Origin: Natronospirales bacterium
Lineage (GTDB): Bacteria > Pseudomonadota > Gammaproteobacteria > Natronospirales > REEB76
Assembly: GCA_021816765.1 (NCBI GenBank)
Contig: JAKAXB010000003.1
Location: 36,074 to 100,073 of the forward strand
DNA length: 64,000 bases
Reading direction: 5' to 3'
The position numbers and the translations under genes are program-made. The notes beneath the pieces were generated by a model. The model saw only the letters and a program-made list of their open reading frames with translations. It was not told the DNA's origin and made no database searches. Positions 36,604-49,336 of this stretch are shown here, piece by piece; within the stretch, counting starts at the first letter, position 1; each line of letters starts with the position of its first letter.

Positions 36604-37161
36604 TCATTGCCGTGCCAAATGTGGGTCACCATTTCCTAACAGAGCCCATGGTTGTTCCGGATTCTTAGAATGTTTGGTGTAGAACTTGTTGCCAAACACA
36701 TCTTCATAAGTTAGATAAATAACCCATGCTTCAGTTGGTGCTGCGCAAAAATCTGAATTATTAAAACGTATGTTCAACTGAATTCGCATGTTGAGGAAAC
36801 CTCGTTTTTCACAAAACGTCTCTTGGGGACCAAGTGGCGACAATTCGTCTTGCGAATTCGCGGTGTATTTTTTAGTCGGAATTTGGACATGTAGCCGAAG
36901 GTGCAGCGCCGGTCCGTTTCCGATATTTTTAATCGCGCACCAGATCTGAAAATCTTGTTCTAATCCTTGCCTTCGATCTGCTGTGCGCAAAATAGTGCCG
37001 CGATCTAATGTGTCCGCTGGATTGACGGGAACAAGTGCGCACACCGGCCTACACTCATCTTGATGAAATTTACGGTTCTGCCGAATTACCCAGTAAGTAG
37101 TACCCGCCATTCCAAACGTTCCAATGGCTGTGAGCGCGTTCCACAATGTCGTCCAACACAT
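36604..37161 (-). CDS. Membrane-anchored hypothetical protein
   Basis: A 185-residue protein with one N-terminal helix (NALTAIGTFGMAGTTYWVI) and a soluble domain with several beta-strand segments such as FQIWCAIKNIGNGPALHLRLHVQI, which suggests an immunoglobulin-like sandwich. GGGAGAGG precedes the ATG at 37161. The composition is AT-rich (many ATT and AAT codons), unlike the core. I do not recognise a family. It is the last accessory gene before the tRNA. Confidence 0.6.
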   Translation of the reverse strand: MCWTTLWNALTAIGTFGMAGTTYWVIRQNRKFHQDECRPVCALVPVNPADTLDRGTILRTADRRQGLEQDFQIWCAIKNIGNGPALHLRLHVQIPTKKYTANSQDELSPLGPQETFCEKRGFLNMRIQLNIRFNNSDFCAAPTEAWVIYLTYEDVFGNKFYTKHSKNPEQPWALLGNGDPHLARQ

Positions 37162-37310
37162 TGCAAATCCTCTCCCCCGACACCTTTAAATCCATCGTCG
37201 CCAGACCGTCGGCCGCACTCCCTACATCAAATAAATGGTGGAAAGTATGGTGGGGCTGAACGGGTCAAAGTACCAAACCCCTTGCTGCGCTTGGCCTAGA
37301 GGCTAAGTAA

Positions 37311-37400
37311 TGGCGGAGAGGGTGGGATTCGAACCCACGAAGGGCTTGCGCCCTTGCCGGTTTTCAAGACCGGTACCTTAAACCACTCGGTCACCTCTCC
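37311..37400 (-). tRNA. tRNA-Ser (UGA anticodon)
   Basis: On the minus strand the sequence folds as a class II tRNA of 90 bases with encoded CCA: acceptor GGAGAGG pairing with CCTCTCC, discriminator G, anticodon stem CCGGT/ACCGG around the loop CTTGAAA (anticodon TGA), a long variable arm with stem AGGGC...GCCCT, and the T-arm GTGGGTTCGAATCCCAC. The 3' end faces the accessory block, and serS, its own synthetase gene, lies 15 bases upstream, probably on the same transcript. Confidence 0.97.
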
Positions 37401-37415
37401 TAAAGCGGCCGCGCA

Positions 37416-39038
<1,623 letters not shown>

Positions 39039-39042
<4 letters not shown>

Positions 39043-39287
39043 TCAATCACCTCACGGCCTACATCCGGGCCGGTCGAGATTGCCGGTTGGATGTTTTTCC
39101 GCGTGACTCCCGCCAGGAGTTCGTCCAGCGTATAGCGGTGCGGCGTCCCGATCGGCACCAATTTGATGGACCGGCCGTCCGCTACCAGGCTCACTGCGGT
39201 CCCGATATTCAGCCCCACCTGCGCCGCCAAAGCCGCCGGCACGCGCACCCCGAGGCTGTTGCCCCATTTGGTGATTTTCGCTTTCAC
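39039..39287 (-). CDS. MazE/AbrB-type antitoxin
   Basis: An 82-residue antitoxin with an AbrB swapped-hairpin DNA-binding N-terminus (VKAKITKWGNSLGVRVPAAL) and a C-terminal tail that should bind MazF. The start is GTG at 39287, with AGGAG six bases upstream; an upstream in-frame ATG would give 24 extra residues and would place the operator inside the coding region, so it is unlikely. Confidence 0.92.
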
Positions 39288-39310
39288 AACGGACTCCTGA
39301 CCCGCGAATA

Positions 39311-39346
39311 GATATACATTGTATATCCTGCCCGGATCGGTTTCAA
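39311..39346 (-). promoter_or_regulatory. mazEF promoter and autoregulatory operator
   Basis: On the minus strand TTGAAA (39341-39346), a 17-base spacer, and TACAAT (39318-39323) form a near-consensus sigma70 promoter. GATATAC (39311-39317) and GTATATC (39321-39327) make a perfect 7-bp inverted repeat with a three-base centre that covers the -10 box, the expected place for the MazE-MazF complex to repress. The antitoxin start is about 24 bases downstream. Confidence 0.85.
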
Positions 39347-39367
39347 TACCGGACTCCAAACTCCCCC

Positions 39368-40720
39368 TTATTTCGGTTTGGTGGTTTTCTTGCGGGCCGC
39401 CTCATCCGCACTGCGCAGTTCGGCAAGCTTCTCCGCAATCTTGATCTCGAGGCCGCGTGGCACCGGATGATAATAGTTTTTCTGCGGCATGGCTTCCGGG
39501 AAATAATGTTCGCCGGCTGCGTAGGCATCCGCTTCGTCATGGGCATAGCGATAATCGCGCCCATACCCCAGGCCTTTCATGAGTGGGGTGGGCGCGTTGC
39601 GCAAGTGCAGCGGCACCTCCAGGGTCCCAGACTGCTTGGCATCCGCGGTCGCTTCCCCGAAAGCGGCATACACCGCATTGCTCTTGGGCGCGCAGGCCAG
39701 ATACACCACTGCCTGGGCGATGGCCAGTTCGCCTTCCGGCGAGCCCAACCGCTCCTGCACGTCCCAGGCATTGAGCGTCAACTCCAGGGCGCGGGGATCG
39801 GCATTACCGATGTCCTCGGAAGCCATGCGCACCACGCGGCGCGCGATATACAGGGGATCGCAACCGCCGTCCAGCATGCGCGCCAGCCAGTAGAGCGCGC
39901 CGTCCGGCGAGGAGCCGCGCACCGACTTGTGCAGCGCGGAGATCTGGTCATAGAACAGTTCGCCGTGCTTATCAAAGCGGCGCAGGCCGCCGGATATCAC
40001 TTCATGAACCGTGGCTTCACTGATAATTTCACGGCCATCCACCGGCTCCGCCAGATCCGCGGCGATTTCCAGAAAATTGAGTCCGCACCGGGCGTCGCCG
40101 TCCGCCGCGGCCGCCAAGCGGTCGCGGAGCAACTCTTCCAGCGCGACAGGTCGGGCGCCAAAGCCCCGCTCACTGTCCGTCAATGCAGCGTCAATGATGC
40201 GGCGGATTTCAGCCGCTTCCAGCGGCTTCAATATATAAGTGCGCGCCCGGGACAGCAGCGCGTTGTTCAGTTCGAAGGACGGATTTTCGGTGGTAGCGCC
40301 GATAAACGTCAGGGTTCCGTCTTCCACGAACGGCAGGAAAGCATCCTGCTGGGATTTGTTGAAACGGTGTACTTCATCCAGGAACAGCACGGTTCCCACA
40401 CCGGCCTCGTTGCGACGCGAGTGCGCCTGCTCCACCGCCGCACGCACATCCTTGACGCCTGCCATCACCGCCGAGAGTGCGATGAAATCCGCGCGGCAAC
40501 TGTCCGCCAGCATGCGCGCCAGGGTGGTCTTGCCGGTGCCCGGCGGGCCCCAGAAGATCATGGAATGCAGATGGCCGCTTTCCAGCGCGCGACTGAGTGG
40601 TTTCCCGGGACCCAGGAGATGCGACTGGCCGATGAATTCCGCGGCGTTTCGCGGCCGCATGCGATCGGCGAGCGGCCGGCTGTCGCCCGGACTACCGCCG
40701 CTGCGCACGGCCGTATTCAT
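39368..40720 (-). CDS. rarA: Replication-associated recombination protein A (RarA/MgsA)
   Basis: A 450-residue AAA+ ATPase related to the clamp loader, acting at stalled forks. [21 protein letters not shown] begins the family, Walker A is [15 protein letters not shown] near residue 60, Walker [19 protein letters not shown] near 112, sensor 1 in [14 protein letters not shown], and the C-terminal tetramerisation domain includes [18 protein letters not shown]. It sits between lolA and serS, as in many gammaproteobacteria. A long lysine-rich tail ends the protein. Confidence 0.95.
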   Translation of the reverse strand: MNTAVRSGGSPGDSRPLADRMRPRNAAEFIGQSHLLGPGKPLSRALESGHLHSMIFWGPPGTGKTTLARMLADSCRADFIALSAVMAGVKDVRAAVEQAHSRRNEAGVGTVLFLDEVHRFNKSQQDAFLPFVEDGTLTFIGATTENPSFELNNALLSRARTYILKPLEAAEIRRIIDAALTDSERGFGARPVALEELLRDRLAAAADGDARCGLNFLEIAADLAEPVDGREIISEATVHEVISGGLRRFDKHGELFYDQISALHKSVRGSSPDGALYWLARMLDGGCDPLYIARRVVRMASEDIGNADPRALELTLNAWDVQERLGSPEGELAIAQAVVYLACAPKSNAVYAAFGEATADAKQSGTLEVPLHLRNAPTPLMKGLGYGRDYRYAHDEADAYAAGEHYFPEAMPQKNYYHPVPRGLEIKIAEKLAELRSADEAARKKTTKPK

Positions 40721-40724
40721 CGAG

Positions 40725-41381
40725 TCAATGCGCCGGCTGGGTGCCGGTATCGCCGATCACATCCGCACCCGGGGGCGGTGTGAACTGAAACAGACTGTCC
40801 GGTATCGGCGGGTTGAGCACCATATGACTGAAGGTGATGCGTGTGAGATCGCCGAGTGCGTCTTTGAGTTCCATCACGCTGACATTGTTACCCTTGAACC
40901 CCAGTTGTACGCTGTTGAAATCCGTATCCTTGATTTTGGGTTTCAGTCCCACCCATTGAAGCCCGTTTTTCTCTCCCAGATCCTTCACCGTGAAGCTCTT
41001 TTCCACATTGTTGGAACCGCTCAACAAAACCGCGGGGCTGGCGGCCAGCGTGCCATTCAGCGGCTTCACCGTCACTTCCTGCAGTTCCACGTCGTATATC
41101 CATACGCGCTTGCCGTCGGCAACGATGATCTCCTTGTTGGGTGTGGCGTAATCCCAGCGGAAGCGGTCCGGACGCTTGATGGCCAGCGTGCCGACGGACT
41201 TCTTCACTTCCTGCAGATTGGGATCCAGCACGATCTGGGTGAAATCCGCCTGGAGGCTGTGCACCTGTTGCAGAAACACGTGCATCTGCCGGATGGCTGT
41301 ATCCGTCCGTGCCGCAGCCGCCGCCTGCGGCAAAACCAATAGCGCAAAAACCACCATGCAACCCGGCTTGAATTTACGCAC
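40725..41381 (-). CDS. lolA: Outer-membrane lipoprotein carrier LolA
   Basis: A 218-residue periplasmic chaperone that takes lipoproteins from LolCDE to LolB. It has a signal peptide ([16 protein letters not shown]), then [37 protein letters not shown] with the conserved tryptophan and arginine, and the closing [20 protein letters not shown]. Length matches the family. It begins 45 bases after ftsK and precedes rarA by four bases. Confidence 0.95.
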   Translation of the reverse strand: MRKFKPGCMVVFALLVLPQAAAAARTDTAIRQMHVFLQQVHSLQADFTQIVLDPNLQEVKKSVGTLAIKRPDRFRWDYATPNKEIIVADGKRVWIYDVELQEVTVKPLNGTLAASPAVLLSGSNNVEKSFTVKDLGEKNGLQWVGLKPKIKDTDFNSVQLGFKGNNVSVMELKDALGDLTRITFSHMVLNPPIPDSLFQFTPPPGADVIGDTGTQPAH

Positions 41382-41426
41382 ACGTTTCTCCCAAAAAGTT
41401 CGCGTCTCGCATCTTAGTTTCCCATC

Positions 41427-43751
41427 TCAGTCATCCGGCGGCGGGGGCGCCACCAGCACCTCGCGCATGCCATTGGTTTGCAACGGTCCGACGATGCCGG
41501 CCGTCTCCATTTCCTCAATCATACGCGCGGCGCGGTTGTAACCGATCTTGAGGCGGCGCTGCACGCCCGAAATGGAGGCGCGGCGCGTCTCCGTGACGAT
41601 GCGCACCGCCTGGTCGTAGAGCGGGTCCGATTCCGCTTCGCTGCCGCCCTCCCCCCATTCCGCCAGGCCGGAGATACCTGGCAGGGAATCCAGCGGACCT
41701 TGCAGGATTTCCTCCAGGTACCGCGGCTCGCCCTTGCGCTTCAGGTGCGCCACCACCTTATGCACTTCCTGATCACTTACGAAGGCACCGTGGATGCGCA
41801 CGGGTACCGGCGTACCGGGAGGCAGGAACAGCATGTCGCCGTGACCGAGCAGCGATTCCGCACCCTGCTGGTCGAGAATGATGCGGGAATCCATCCGTGC
41901 CGACACCTGGAATGCGATGCGCGCCGGTATGTTGGCCTTGATCAGACCGGTGATCACATCCACCGAGGGCCGTTGCGTAGCCAGCACCAAATGGATGCCG
42001 GAAGCGCGCGCTTTCTGCGCCAGCCGCGTGATCAGCTCTTCCACCTTCTTGCCTACGACCAGCATCAAATCCGCCAGCTCGTCCACCACTACCACGATGC
42101 TGTACAGAGGTTTGAGCGTGGGGATATCGGCGTCGTCCAGTTCATTCAATTGCTCGGGCTTGAGCAGCGGATCCAGGATGGGTTTGCCGGCGTCCATGGC
42201 TTCTTTTACCCTGCGGTTGTATCCCGCCAGATTGCGCACGCTCACCGCCGCCATGAGCCGGTAGCGCCGTTCCATTTCCGCCACGCACCAGCGCAGCGCA
42301 TTGGCGGCTTCCTTCATGTCGGTGACCACCGGCGCCAGCAGATGCGGGATGCCTGCGTAAACGGAAAGCTCCAGCATCTTGGGATCAATCATGATAAGGC
42401 GAGTATGCTCGGTGGTGGCCTTGTAGATCAGGCTCAGAATCATGGCGTTGAGCGCCACCGATTTGCCGGACCCGGTGGTACCGGCGATGAGCAGATGCGG
42501 CATACGTTCCAGATCCGCCACCACCGGATTGCCGCCGATGTCCTTGCCGAGAGCCAGCGTCAGCGGCGAGCGGGAATCGTCGTATTCCCGGGATTTGAGA
42601 ATCTCGCCCAACGTCACCAACTCACGCGACTCATTGGGTATCTCGAGGCCCACAACGGATTTGCCGGGGATCACCTCCACCACGCGGACGCTGATAGCCG
42701 ACAGGCCGCGAGCCAGGTCCTTGGAAAGATTGGTGATCTGACTCACCTTCACGCCCGGCGCCGGCTGCAATTCAAAACGCGTCACTACCGGGCCGGGGTT
42801 GACCGCCACTACCTGTACATCAATATCGAAATCCCTGAGTTTCAGCTCCACCTGCCGCGAGATGGCTTCCAGTGCCGCCTCCGAATAACCGTCCACCTTG
42901 GGCGGCGCATCGTCCAGCAACGCCAGGGGCGGCAGCTCGGAATCCGGCGGCGATTCGAATAGCGGTACCTGCCGCTCGCGTTCCATGCGTGGGCTGGGTT
43001 CCACTGCTTTCATCACCGGTTCGATGCGCGGCCTGGGCCGCCTCTTCACTTCCTCGGTATGCACCTTGATGATTTCCATTTGTTGCTCACGCGCGCGCCG
43101 CGCCTGGACCGTTTCCCTGAGCCAACCCCAGCGATTGCGCGCCCGCTCCGCCAGTGTGACGGTGAACCGGCCGGTGCGGTCCATGACGGCGAGCCAGGAC
43201 AGGCCGGTGAACACCGTTGCGCTGCCGAGGAATAGCGCCAACAACAACAGTGTGGCGCCCAGATTGCTGAGCCCATGGGCCAGTCCCTTGCCGATGAAAT
43301 CACCCAGCACGCCGCCGGCATCCACCGGCACGACGCCGGCAGGCACATGCCAGTTGATGGACGCCAGACCGGCAGCAGAGAGCAGCGCCAATATCAGCGC
43401 GCCGACGCGCATGCCGAGATACAGCTTATTCATCGGTTCGATGGATTTACGCACACGGAAAATCATCCAGCCGCCCCAAGCCAGCAGAATGGGGAACAGA
43501 AAGGCCGGGTAGCCGATCAGGAACAGCAGGAAATCCGCCAACCACGCCCCCACCGGGCCGATGGCGTTATGCACATGCCCGGCCATACCACTGAAGGAGA
43601 AACCGGGATCATGGGGACTGTAGGTAGCCAGGGCCGCAAACACCAGCAAAGCCATGGCCGCACACACCCACAGAGCCGCCTCCTTGAGGCCCTGCGCCAG
43701 ATGGATGGCGAGCGGTGACCGAGTTGTTTCCTTGCGCGTCGCCTGCGCCAC
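41427..43751 (-). CDS. ftsK: DNA translocase FtsK
   Basis: A 774-residue septal DNA pump that clears chromosomes and drives dif recombination. The N-terminus has four membrane helices in residues 25-190; a short linker follows (about 200-280), much shorter than E. coli FtsK; the motor has Walker [16 protein letters not shown] near 420 and Walker [14 protein letters not shown] near 555; the C-terminal gamma domain (last 65 residues, ending with [20 protein letters not shown]) reads KOPS sequences. It starts 57 bases after the stop of ald. Confidence 0.96.
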   Translation of the reverse strand: MAQATRKETTRSPLAIHLAQGLKEAALWVCAAMALLVFAALATYSPHDPGFSFSGMAGHVHNAIGPVGAWLADFLLFLIGYPAFLFPILLAWGGWMIFRVRKSIEPMNKLYLGMRVGALILALLSAAGLASINWHVPAGVVPVDAGGVLGDFIGKGLAHGLSNLGATLLLLALFLGSATVFTGLSWLAVMDRTGRFTVTLAERARNRWGWLRETVQARRAREQQMEIIKVHTEEVKRRPRPRIEPVMKAVEPSPRMERERQVPLFESPPDSELPPLALLDDAPPKVDGYSEAALEAISRQVELKLRDFDIDVQVVAVNPGPVVTRFELQPAPGVKVSQITNLSKDLARGLSAISVRVVEVIPGKSVVGLEIPNESRELVTLGEILKSREYDDSRSPLTLALGKDIGGNPVVADLERMPHLLIAGTTGSGKSVALNAMILSLIYKATTEHTRLIMIDPKMLELSVYAGIPHLLAPVVTDMKEAANALRWCVAEMERRYRLMAAVSVRNLAGYNRRVKEAMDAGKPILDPLLKPEQLNELDDADIPTLKPLYSIVVVVDELADLMLVVGKKVEELITRLAQKARASGIHLVLATQRPSVDVITGLIKANIPARIAFQVSARMDSRIILDQQGAESLLGHGDMLFLPPGTPVPVRIHGAFVSDQEVHKVVAHLKRKGEPRYLEEILQGPLDSLPGISGLAEWGEGGSEAESDPLYDQAVRIVTETRRASISGVQRRLKIGYNRAARMIEEMETAGIVGPLQTNGMREVLVAPPPPDD

Positions 43752-43788
43752 GTTGCAGCCTGACTTTAAGAAGTTAATGTAACCTACT

Positions 43789-43794
43789 ATTATA
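43789..43794 (-). promoter_or_regulatory. Candidate -10 element upstream of ftsK
   Basis: On the minus strand a perfect TATAAT lies 38 bases before the ftsK start in an AT-rich gap. A -35 match at 17 bases is poor (CTAAAA, 43812-43817), so only the -10 is convincing. Confidence 0.45.
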
Positions 43795-43808
43795 CATACA
43801 CTTTATAT

Positions 43809-44864
43809 TCATTTTAGCAATGCCGGATGCACTACTTTCCCCGCTTCCACGTTTATGCCCTTGCGCAACGGCTCATCGTCCCGCCAGCCGCCGGCCGCAA
43901 GCCTCAAGGCATAGGGGGTAATGGCTGCCGACAGGGCCTGGGAGGAGGTCCGGGGTACCGCCCCGGGCATGTTGGTCACGGTGAAATGCGTCACACCTTC
44001 CCACACATAGGTGGGCTTGTCCCAAGTGGTGGGCTGGGTGGTCTCCACACAGCCCCCCTGGTCCACGGAAATGTCCGCCACCACGCTGCCCGCCTGCATG
44101 GCCTTGACCATACCCGCAGACACCACATGCGGGGCCTTTTCACCAGTCACCAGCACCGCACCCACCACGATGTCCGCGTACTTCACCGCCTCGGCGATAT
44201 CGGCGGCGTGCGGATAGAGGGCGGTGACGTTGGGGCCGAGATCGCGCATACGCTCCATGCGGTCGCGGGAAATATCGAATACCGTCACCTCGGCGCCCAT
44301 ACCTGCTGCCACCGTGGCGGCCGCGCCGCCGGCTACGCCGGCGCCCACGACCACTACCCGGCCGCGCTTGGCCGCCGGTACGCCGCCCAGGAGGATGCCC
44401 TTGCCGCCCTGGGGCTGGTGCAGGAGATGCGTGCCCACCTGGATGGAAAGCCGGCCGGCGATGTCGCTCATGGGAGCCAGCAAGGGTGTGCGCCCATCCA
44501 CTTCCACCGTTTCAAAGGCCACTGCGGTGAGACCGGTCTTTTGCAGCGCCTGGGTAAGTTCCGGCAGGGCCGCCAGGTGCAGGTAGCAGAACAGCAGGTG
44601 GTCCTTACGCAGCAGCTTCAGGTCCGCCTCGATAGGTTCCTTCACCTTGACGATCATCTCCGCTCCGGCATACACGTCGGCGGCTGAACCCAGCACCTCC
44701 ACGCCCACGGCGCGATAGTGCTCGTCACTGTAGCCGCTTTTCACGCCGGCGTGCTTTTCGATAAAGACCCGGTGGCCGTGGCGAACGAGCTCCGCGGCAG
44801 CAGCTGGAATCAGGCCGACGCGCCCTTCCAGCGGTTTGAGCTCGCGTGGAATACCAATGCGCAT
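43809..44864 (-). CDS. ald: Alanine dehydrogenase
   Basis: Interconverts L-alanine and pyruvate plus ammonia with NAD. MRIGIPRELKPLEGRVGLIPAA is the family start, GYSDEHYRAVG and MIVKVKEP bind substrate, HLAALPELTQ contains the catalytic histidine, and GAGVAGGAAATVAAGMGAEV near residue 172 is the dinucleotide loop. The product has 351 residues, about 20 shorter than usual, with the shortening spread along the chain rather than a break. It is transcribed toward ftsK and divergent from trxB, where many relatives carry lrp. Confidence 0.95.
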   Translation of the reverse strand: MRIGIPRELKPLEGRVGLIPAAAAELVRHGHRVFIEKHAGVKSGYSDEHYRAVGVEVLGSAADVYAGAEMIVKVKEPIEADLKLLRKDHLLFCYLHLAALPELTQALQKTGLTAVAFETVEVDGRTPLLAPMSDIAGRLSIQVGTHLLHQPQGGKGILLGGVPAAKRGRVVVVGAGVAGGAAATVAAGMGAEVTVFDISRDRMERMRDLGPNVTALYPHAADIAEAVKYADIVVGAVLVTGEKAPHVVSAGMVKAMQAGSVVADISVDQGGCVETTQPTTWDKPTYVWEGVTHFTVTNMPGAVPRTSSQALSAAITPYALRLAAGGWRDDEPLRKGINVEAGKVVHPALLK

Positions 44865-44899
44865 GATGGCTCCTTTACGCTGTAGAGAAGTTTTCGTAA

Positions 44900-46099
<1,200 letters not shown>

Positions 46100-46244
46100 G
46101 TTGCCAACCAACTTCCTTGTCTCTTCTCCCTCTTTAACCGGAGAAACAGGATAAGGCAATGAGCGCAGCCTCCACGCGACCACCCCGGCACCCTTGCGTC
46201 TTCTTCGAGTGGGAGACAGAAAGGGATGTGGGAAGGCGCGTGGC

Positions 46245-47411
46245 ATGAAGGTCCAGGTGCACACATCCATTGACTCCATTGCCGCTGCCGACTGGAACCG
46301 TTTGGCAGGCAATAATCCTTTTCTCAAATATGAATTCCTGGCCGCGCTGGAGCACAGCGGCTGTGTCAGCGCTGAAACCGGATGGCAGCCTCAGCATCTG
46401 ACCTGCGCGGACCACACGGGCCGGCTCGTCGGCGCCATGCCCCTGTATCTCAAGTCCCATTCACTCGGTGAGTATGTTTTTGACTGGGCCTGGGCCGAAG
46501 CCTGGCATGCTGCCGGATTGCGATACTACCCCAAACTGGTTTGCGCCGTACCGTTTTCACCCGTGACCGGCCCACGCCTGCTGGCGGAGCCGCAGGCACC
46601 ACGCACGGAAACAGGGCAAGCGCTGATCCGCAAAACGATCGAGCTTGCTGAAGCACGTGGCGCTTCATCGGTCCACTGCCTGTTCCCTGTTGCAAGCGAA
46701 ATGCAGGACTGGAGTGCGCAGGGTTTCATGGCGCGCAAGGACTGCCAGTTTCACTGGCACAATCGCGATTATGCAAACTTTGATGATTACCTGGGAACGC
46801 TGTCTGCCGAGAAACGCAAGAAAATCCGCCGCGAGCGCCGCCGCGTCGGCGAAGCTGGTATCCGCCATAAAACGCTGACCGGACTGGATATGGACGACAG
46901 CCTGCTGGACGCGATGTACCGGTTTTATGTCTCCACTTACGCCAAACGCGGCCGACCAGCGTATCTCAGCCGTGGCTTCTTCACTGAGATCAGTCACATG
47001 TTGCCGGATTCCCTGGTCGTGCACTTCGCATTCCTCGATGACACACCCATAGCGGCGGCGATTTGTTTCCGGAACGCTGATACATTGTATGGGCGGCACT
47101 GGGGTTGTACCCGGGAGTTCCACAGCCTGCATTTCGAGACCTGCTATTACCAGGGAATCGAGTACTGTATCCACCAGGGCCTCCGGCGCTTCGAGCCGGG
47201 TACCCAGGGTGAATACAAGCTGGCGCGTGGTTTCGAGCCCACCGCCACCTGGTCTGCCCACTGGATCACCGAGTCCGTTTTCAGAAAATTCATCGCGGAT
47301 TTTCTGCAACGGGAAATCCACGTGGTGGATGCCTACATGCAGGAAGCCGGCCTGCATCTGCCATTCTGCCAGGGTGATGGTCCTGAAAAACCGAAGCGTA
47401 TGGCGAAATAG
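46245..47411 (+). CDS. GNAT-like protein of DUF482 (peptidogalycan/BioF2 type)
   Basis: A 388-residue cytosolic protein of the FemAB-like GNAT superfamily: FLKYEFLAALEHSGCVSAETGW, LPLYLKSHSLGEYVFDWAWAEAW, ALIRKTIELAEARGASSVHCLF, the LSAEKRKKIRRERRRV helix, and GTQGEYKLARGFEPTATWSAHWI at the C-terminus are DUF482 blocks. Members have been linked to peptidoglycan or aminoacyl transfer but no activity is firmly known. The start at 46245 follows GGAAGG. It is followed by aat, so the pair may form a transcript of acyl-transfer enzymes. Confidence 0.85.
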   Translation: MKVQVHTSIDSIAAADWNRLAGNNPFLKYEFLAALEHSGCVSAETGWQPQHLTCADHTGRLVGAMPLYLKSHSLGEYVFDWAWAEAWHAAGLRYYPKLVCAVPFSPVTGPRLLAEPQAPRTETGQALIRKTIELAEARGASSVHCLFPVASEMQDWSAQGFMARKDCQFHWHNRDYANFDDYLGTLSAEKRKKIRRERRRVGEAGIRHKTLTGLDMDDSLLDAMYRFYVSTYAKRGRPAYLSRGFFTEISHMLPDSLVVHFAFLDDTPIAAAICFRNADTLYGRHWGCTREFHSLHFETCYYQGIEYCIHQGLRRFEPGTQGEYKLARGFEPTATWSAHWITESVFRKFIADFLQREIHVVDAYMQEAGLHLPFCQGDGPEKPKRMAK

Positions 47412-47479
47412 GAGCGTAAAGCGGTTGCCGACAATGGATAAAGTTCGATTATGAATCTGTACCGCCATCACAAGCCTCA

Positions 47480-48205
47480 ATGAACCCGCCGCCGCTTCCC
47501 TGGATTGCGCCGCATAGTCCGGCGGAAACCTTCCCGGATGTGCACACTGCATTGCGCGATCCGGATGGACTGCTGGCCGCCGGCGGCGACCTCTCGCCTG
47601 AACGCCTGCTTTACGCCTACCGTCGCGGTATCTTTCCGTGGTATCACGCTGAGCAGCCCATTCTGTGGTGGTCGCCGGATCCACGTGCGGTGCTGCTTCC
47701 CCGGAACATCCATATCAGCCGTTCGCTGCGCAAGTGTTTACGCCGGATTTCGTTTGCAGCGACTTTTGATGCCGCATTCGGGGAAGTGGTGACCGCCTGT
47801 GCCGCGCCGCGCAAACAACAGCCGGGAGGCGACACCTGGATCACGCCCGCCATGCAGGCGGCGTATGCCGAGCTGCACCGCCTCGGCCATGCCCACTCAC
47901 TGGAAATCCGCATGCACAGTGAGCTGGCCGGCGGGCTTTATGGCGTGGCCCTGGGTGGCGTATTCTTTGCTGAATCCATGTTCAGCCGCCGCGCCAATGC
48001 TTCCAAGATCGCCCTTGTCTGCCTGGCGAGACAGCTCCAAGCATGGGGCTTCAAACTCATTGACTGCCAGGTGAGTTCCGCACATCTGGCGCATTGCGGC
48101 AGCGTGGCGATACCACGTCAACAATTCCTGGAGCGGCTGGATCGCTACACCGTGTTGCCGGGCAGACGCGGCCCGTGGCGATTTGAAATATCTCTGGCAT
48201 TCTGA
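47480..48205 (+). CDS. aat: Leucyl/phenylalanyl-tRNA-protein transferase
   Basis: Adds leucine or phenylalanine from tRNA to proteins with N-terminal lysine or arginine, marking them for ClpS-ClpAP. The 241-residue product shows PDGLLAAGGDLSPERLLYAYRRGIFPWY, LWWSPDPRAVLLP, WITPAMQAAYAELHRLGHAHS, and GGLYGVALGGVFFAESMFSR, all family blocks. It overlaps bpt by one base (TGATG). Confidence 0.96.
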   Translation: MNPPPLPWIAPHSPAETFPDVHTALRDPDGLLAAGGDLSPERLLYAYRRGIFPWYHAEQPILWWSPDPRAVLLPRNIHISRSLRKCLRRISFAATFDAAFGEVVTACAAPRKQQPGGDTWITPAMQAAYAELHRLGHAHSLEIRMHSELAGGLYGVALGGVFFAESMFSRRANASKIALVCLARQLQAWGFKLIDCQVSSAHLAHCGSVAIPRQQFLERLDRYTVLPGRRGPWRFEISLAF

Positions 48206-48918
48206 TGCAGGACACTGTCCATGAAAATCTCTCCTTGTTCCTCTCGCCGGAACATCCTTGCAGTTACCTGCCCGGCCGCATCGCACGTACGGTCTTTCTG
48301 GATCCAGGTACGGCGCCGCAGAATCATACCTACAGCCTGCTGGCCGAACGGGGATTTCGCCGCAGCGGTCCCTATCTCTACCGCTCCGGTTGCGAGCACT
48401 GTCACGCCTGCGTATCGGTGCGGATTCCGGTGCGCGATTTCAAGCCGGACCGCAGCCAGCGGCGCACTTGGCGGCGGAATCAGGACCTCGGCGTACGCCT
48501 GTATCCCGCGGAGTTTCTCCACGACCACTTTTCTCTCTACCAGAGATATATAACCTGGCGGCACCCCGGCGGGGGCATGGATCCATCCTCACCGGCGGAC
48601 TATGCCGGCTTTCTCACGGGATGCAGCAGCCATACCTTCTTTGCGGAGATGCGCCTGCATGACCGGCTGGTGGCTGTGGCCGTGGTGGATAGCCTGGATG
48701 ACTCCCTGTCGGCGGTGTACAGCTTTTACGAACCGGAACTGCCGCGCCGCAGCCTCGGTACCTTCGCGATTTTGTGGGAAATCAGCGAGGCCCGGCGCCG
48801 TGGCCTCGACTGGCTGTATCTCGGCTACTGGATCGCCGCCAGCCGGAAAATGGCCTACAAAAACCGCTTCCACCCCTTCGAGCGGCGGGAAGACGACGCC
48901 TGGGAACGCGTGACCTGA
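48205..48918 (+). CDS. bpt: Aspartate/glutamate leucyltransferase (Bpt)
   Basis: A 237-residue aminoacyl-tRNA transferase that adds leucine to N-terminal aspartate or glutamate, the second way to make a primary N-degron. The cysteine-containing block RSGCEHCHACVSVRIPV near residue 70 and the preceding LLAERGFRRSGPYLY, then AVYSFYEPELPRRSLGTFAIL, fit Bpt/ATE1. Bpt occurs in many proteobacteria but not in E. coli. It is translationally linked to aat. Confidence 0.94.
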   Translation: MQDTVHENLSLFLSPEHPCSYLPGRIARTVFLDPGTAPQNHTYSLLAERGFRRSGPYLYRSGCEHCHACVSVRIPVRDFKPDRSQRRTWRRNQDLGVRLYPAEFLHDHFSLYQRYITWRHPGGGMDPSSPADYAGFLTGCSSHTFFAEMRLHDRLVAVAVVDSLDDSLSAVYSFYEPELPRRSLGTFAILWEISEARRRGLDWLYLGYWIAASRKMAYKNRFHPFERREDDAWERVT

Positions 48919-49019
48919 AATGCCATGTGTTGAACCCTGGCACTGATTCCGGCAGAATCTGCGCGCCTTGCACCGGCCCTTGCTGGTTCCCGGCATGCTT
49001 CGATAACTGATGAGGATGT

Positions 49020-49238
49020 ATGCCGAAAGAAGAAAACATTGAAATGGAAGGCAAGGTCATCGAAACCCTGCCCAACACCACATTCCGGGTGGAACTGGAC
49101 AACGGCCATGTGGTGCTCGCCCACATCTCCGGCCGCATGCGCAAGCACTACATCCGCATCCTTACCGGCGACCGCGTCACCGTCGAACTGACACCCTACG
49201 ATCTGAGCAAGGGCCGTATCACCTACCGCGGAAAATAA
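49020..49238 (+). CDS. infA: Translation initiation factor IF-1
   Basis: A 72-residue S1-like OB-fold protein that occupies the ribosomal A site at initiation. [39 protein letters not shown], and [15 protein letters not shown] are near-universal IF-1 blocks. It follows bpt by 101 bases; the aat-bpt-infA cluster is the common proteobacterial order. Confidence 0.98.
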   Translation: MPKEENIEMEGKVIETLPNTTFRVELDNGHVVLAHISGRMRKHYIRILTGDRVTVELTPYDLSKGRITYRGK

Positions 49239-49282
49239 TGGCCAGTGCGTCGCTTCGGGTCAGCCCGGGGCTTCCTTGCTAC

Positions 49283-49303
49283 GGGGATTGAGAAAAAATC
49301 CCC
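49283..49303. terminator. Hairpin between convergent infA and methyltransferase genes
   Basis: GGGGATT (49283-49289) and AATCCCC (49297-49303) form a 7-bp stem with an A-rich loop. A short T-containing run follows (TCTGTTT). It sits between two converging genes, so it likely ends the infA transcript. Confidence 0.5.
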
Positions 49304-49336
49304 TCTGTTTGCGGATTTCTCGAATTCCGCCCGCTC

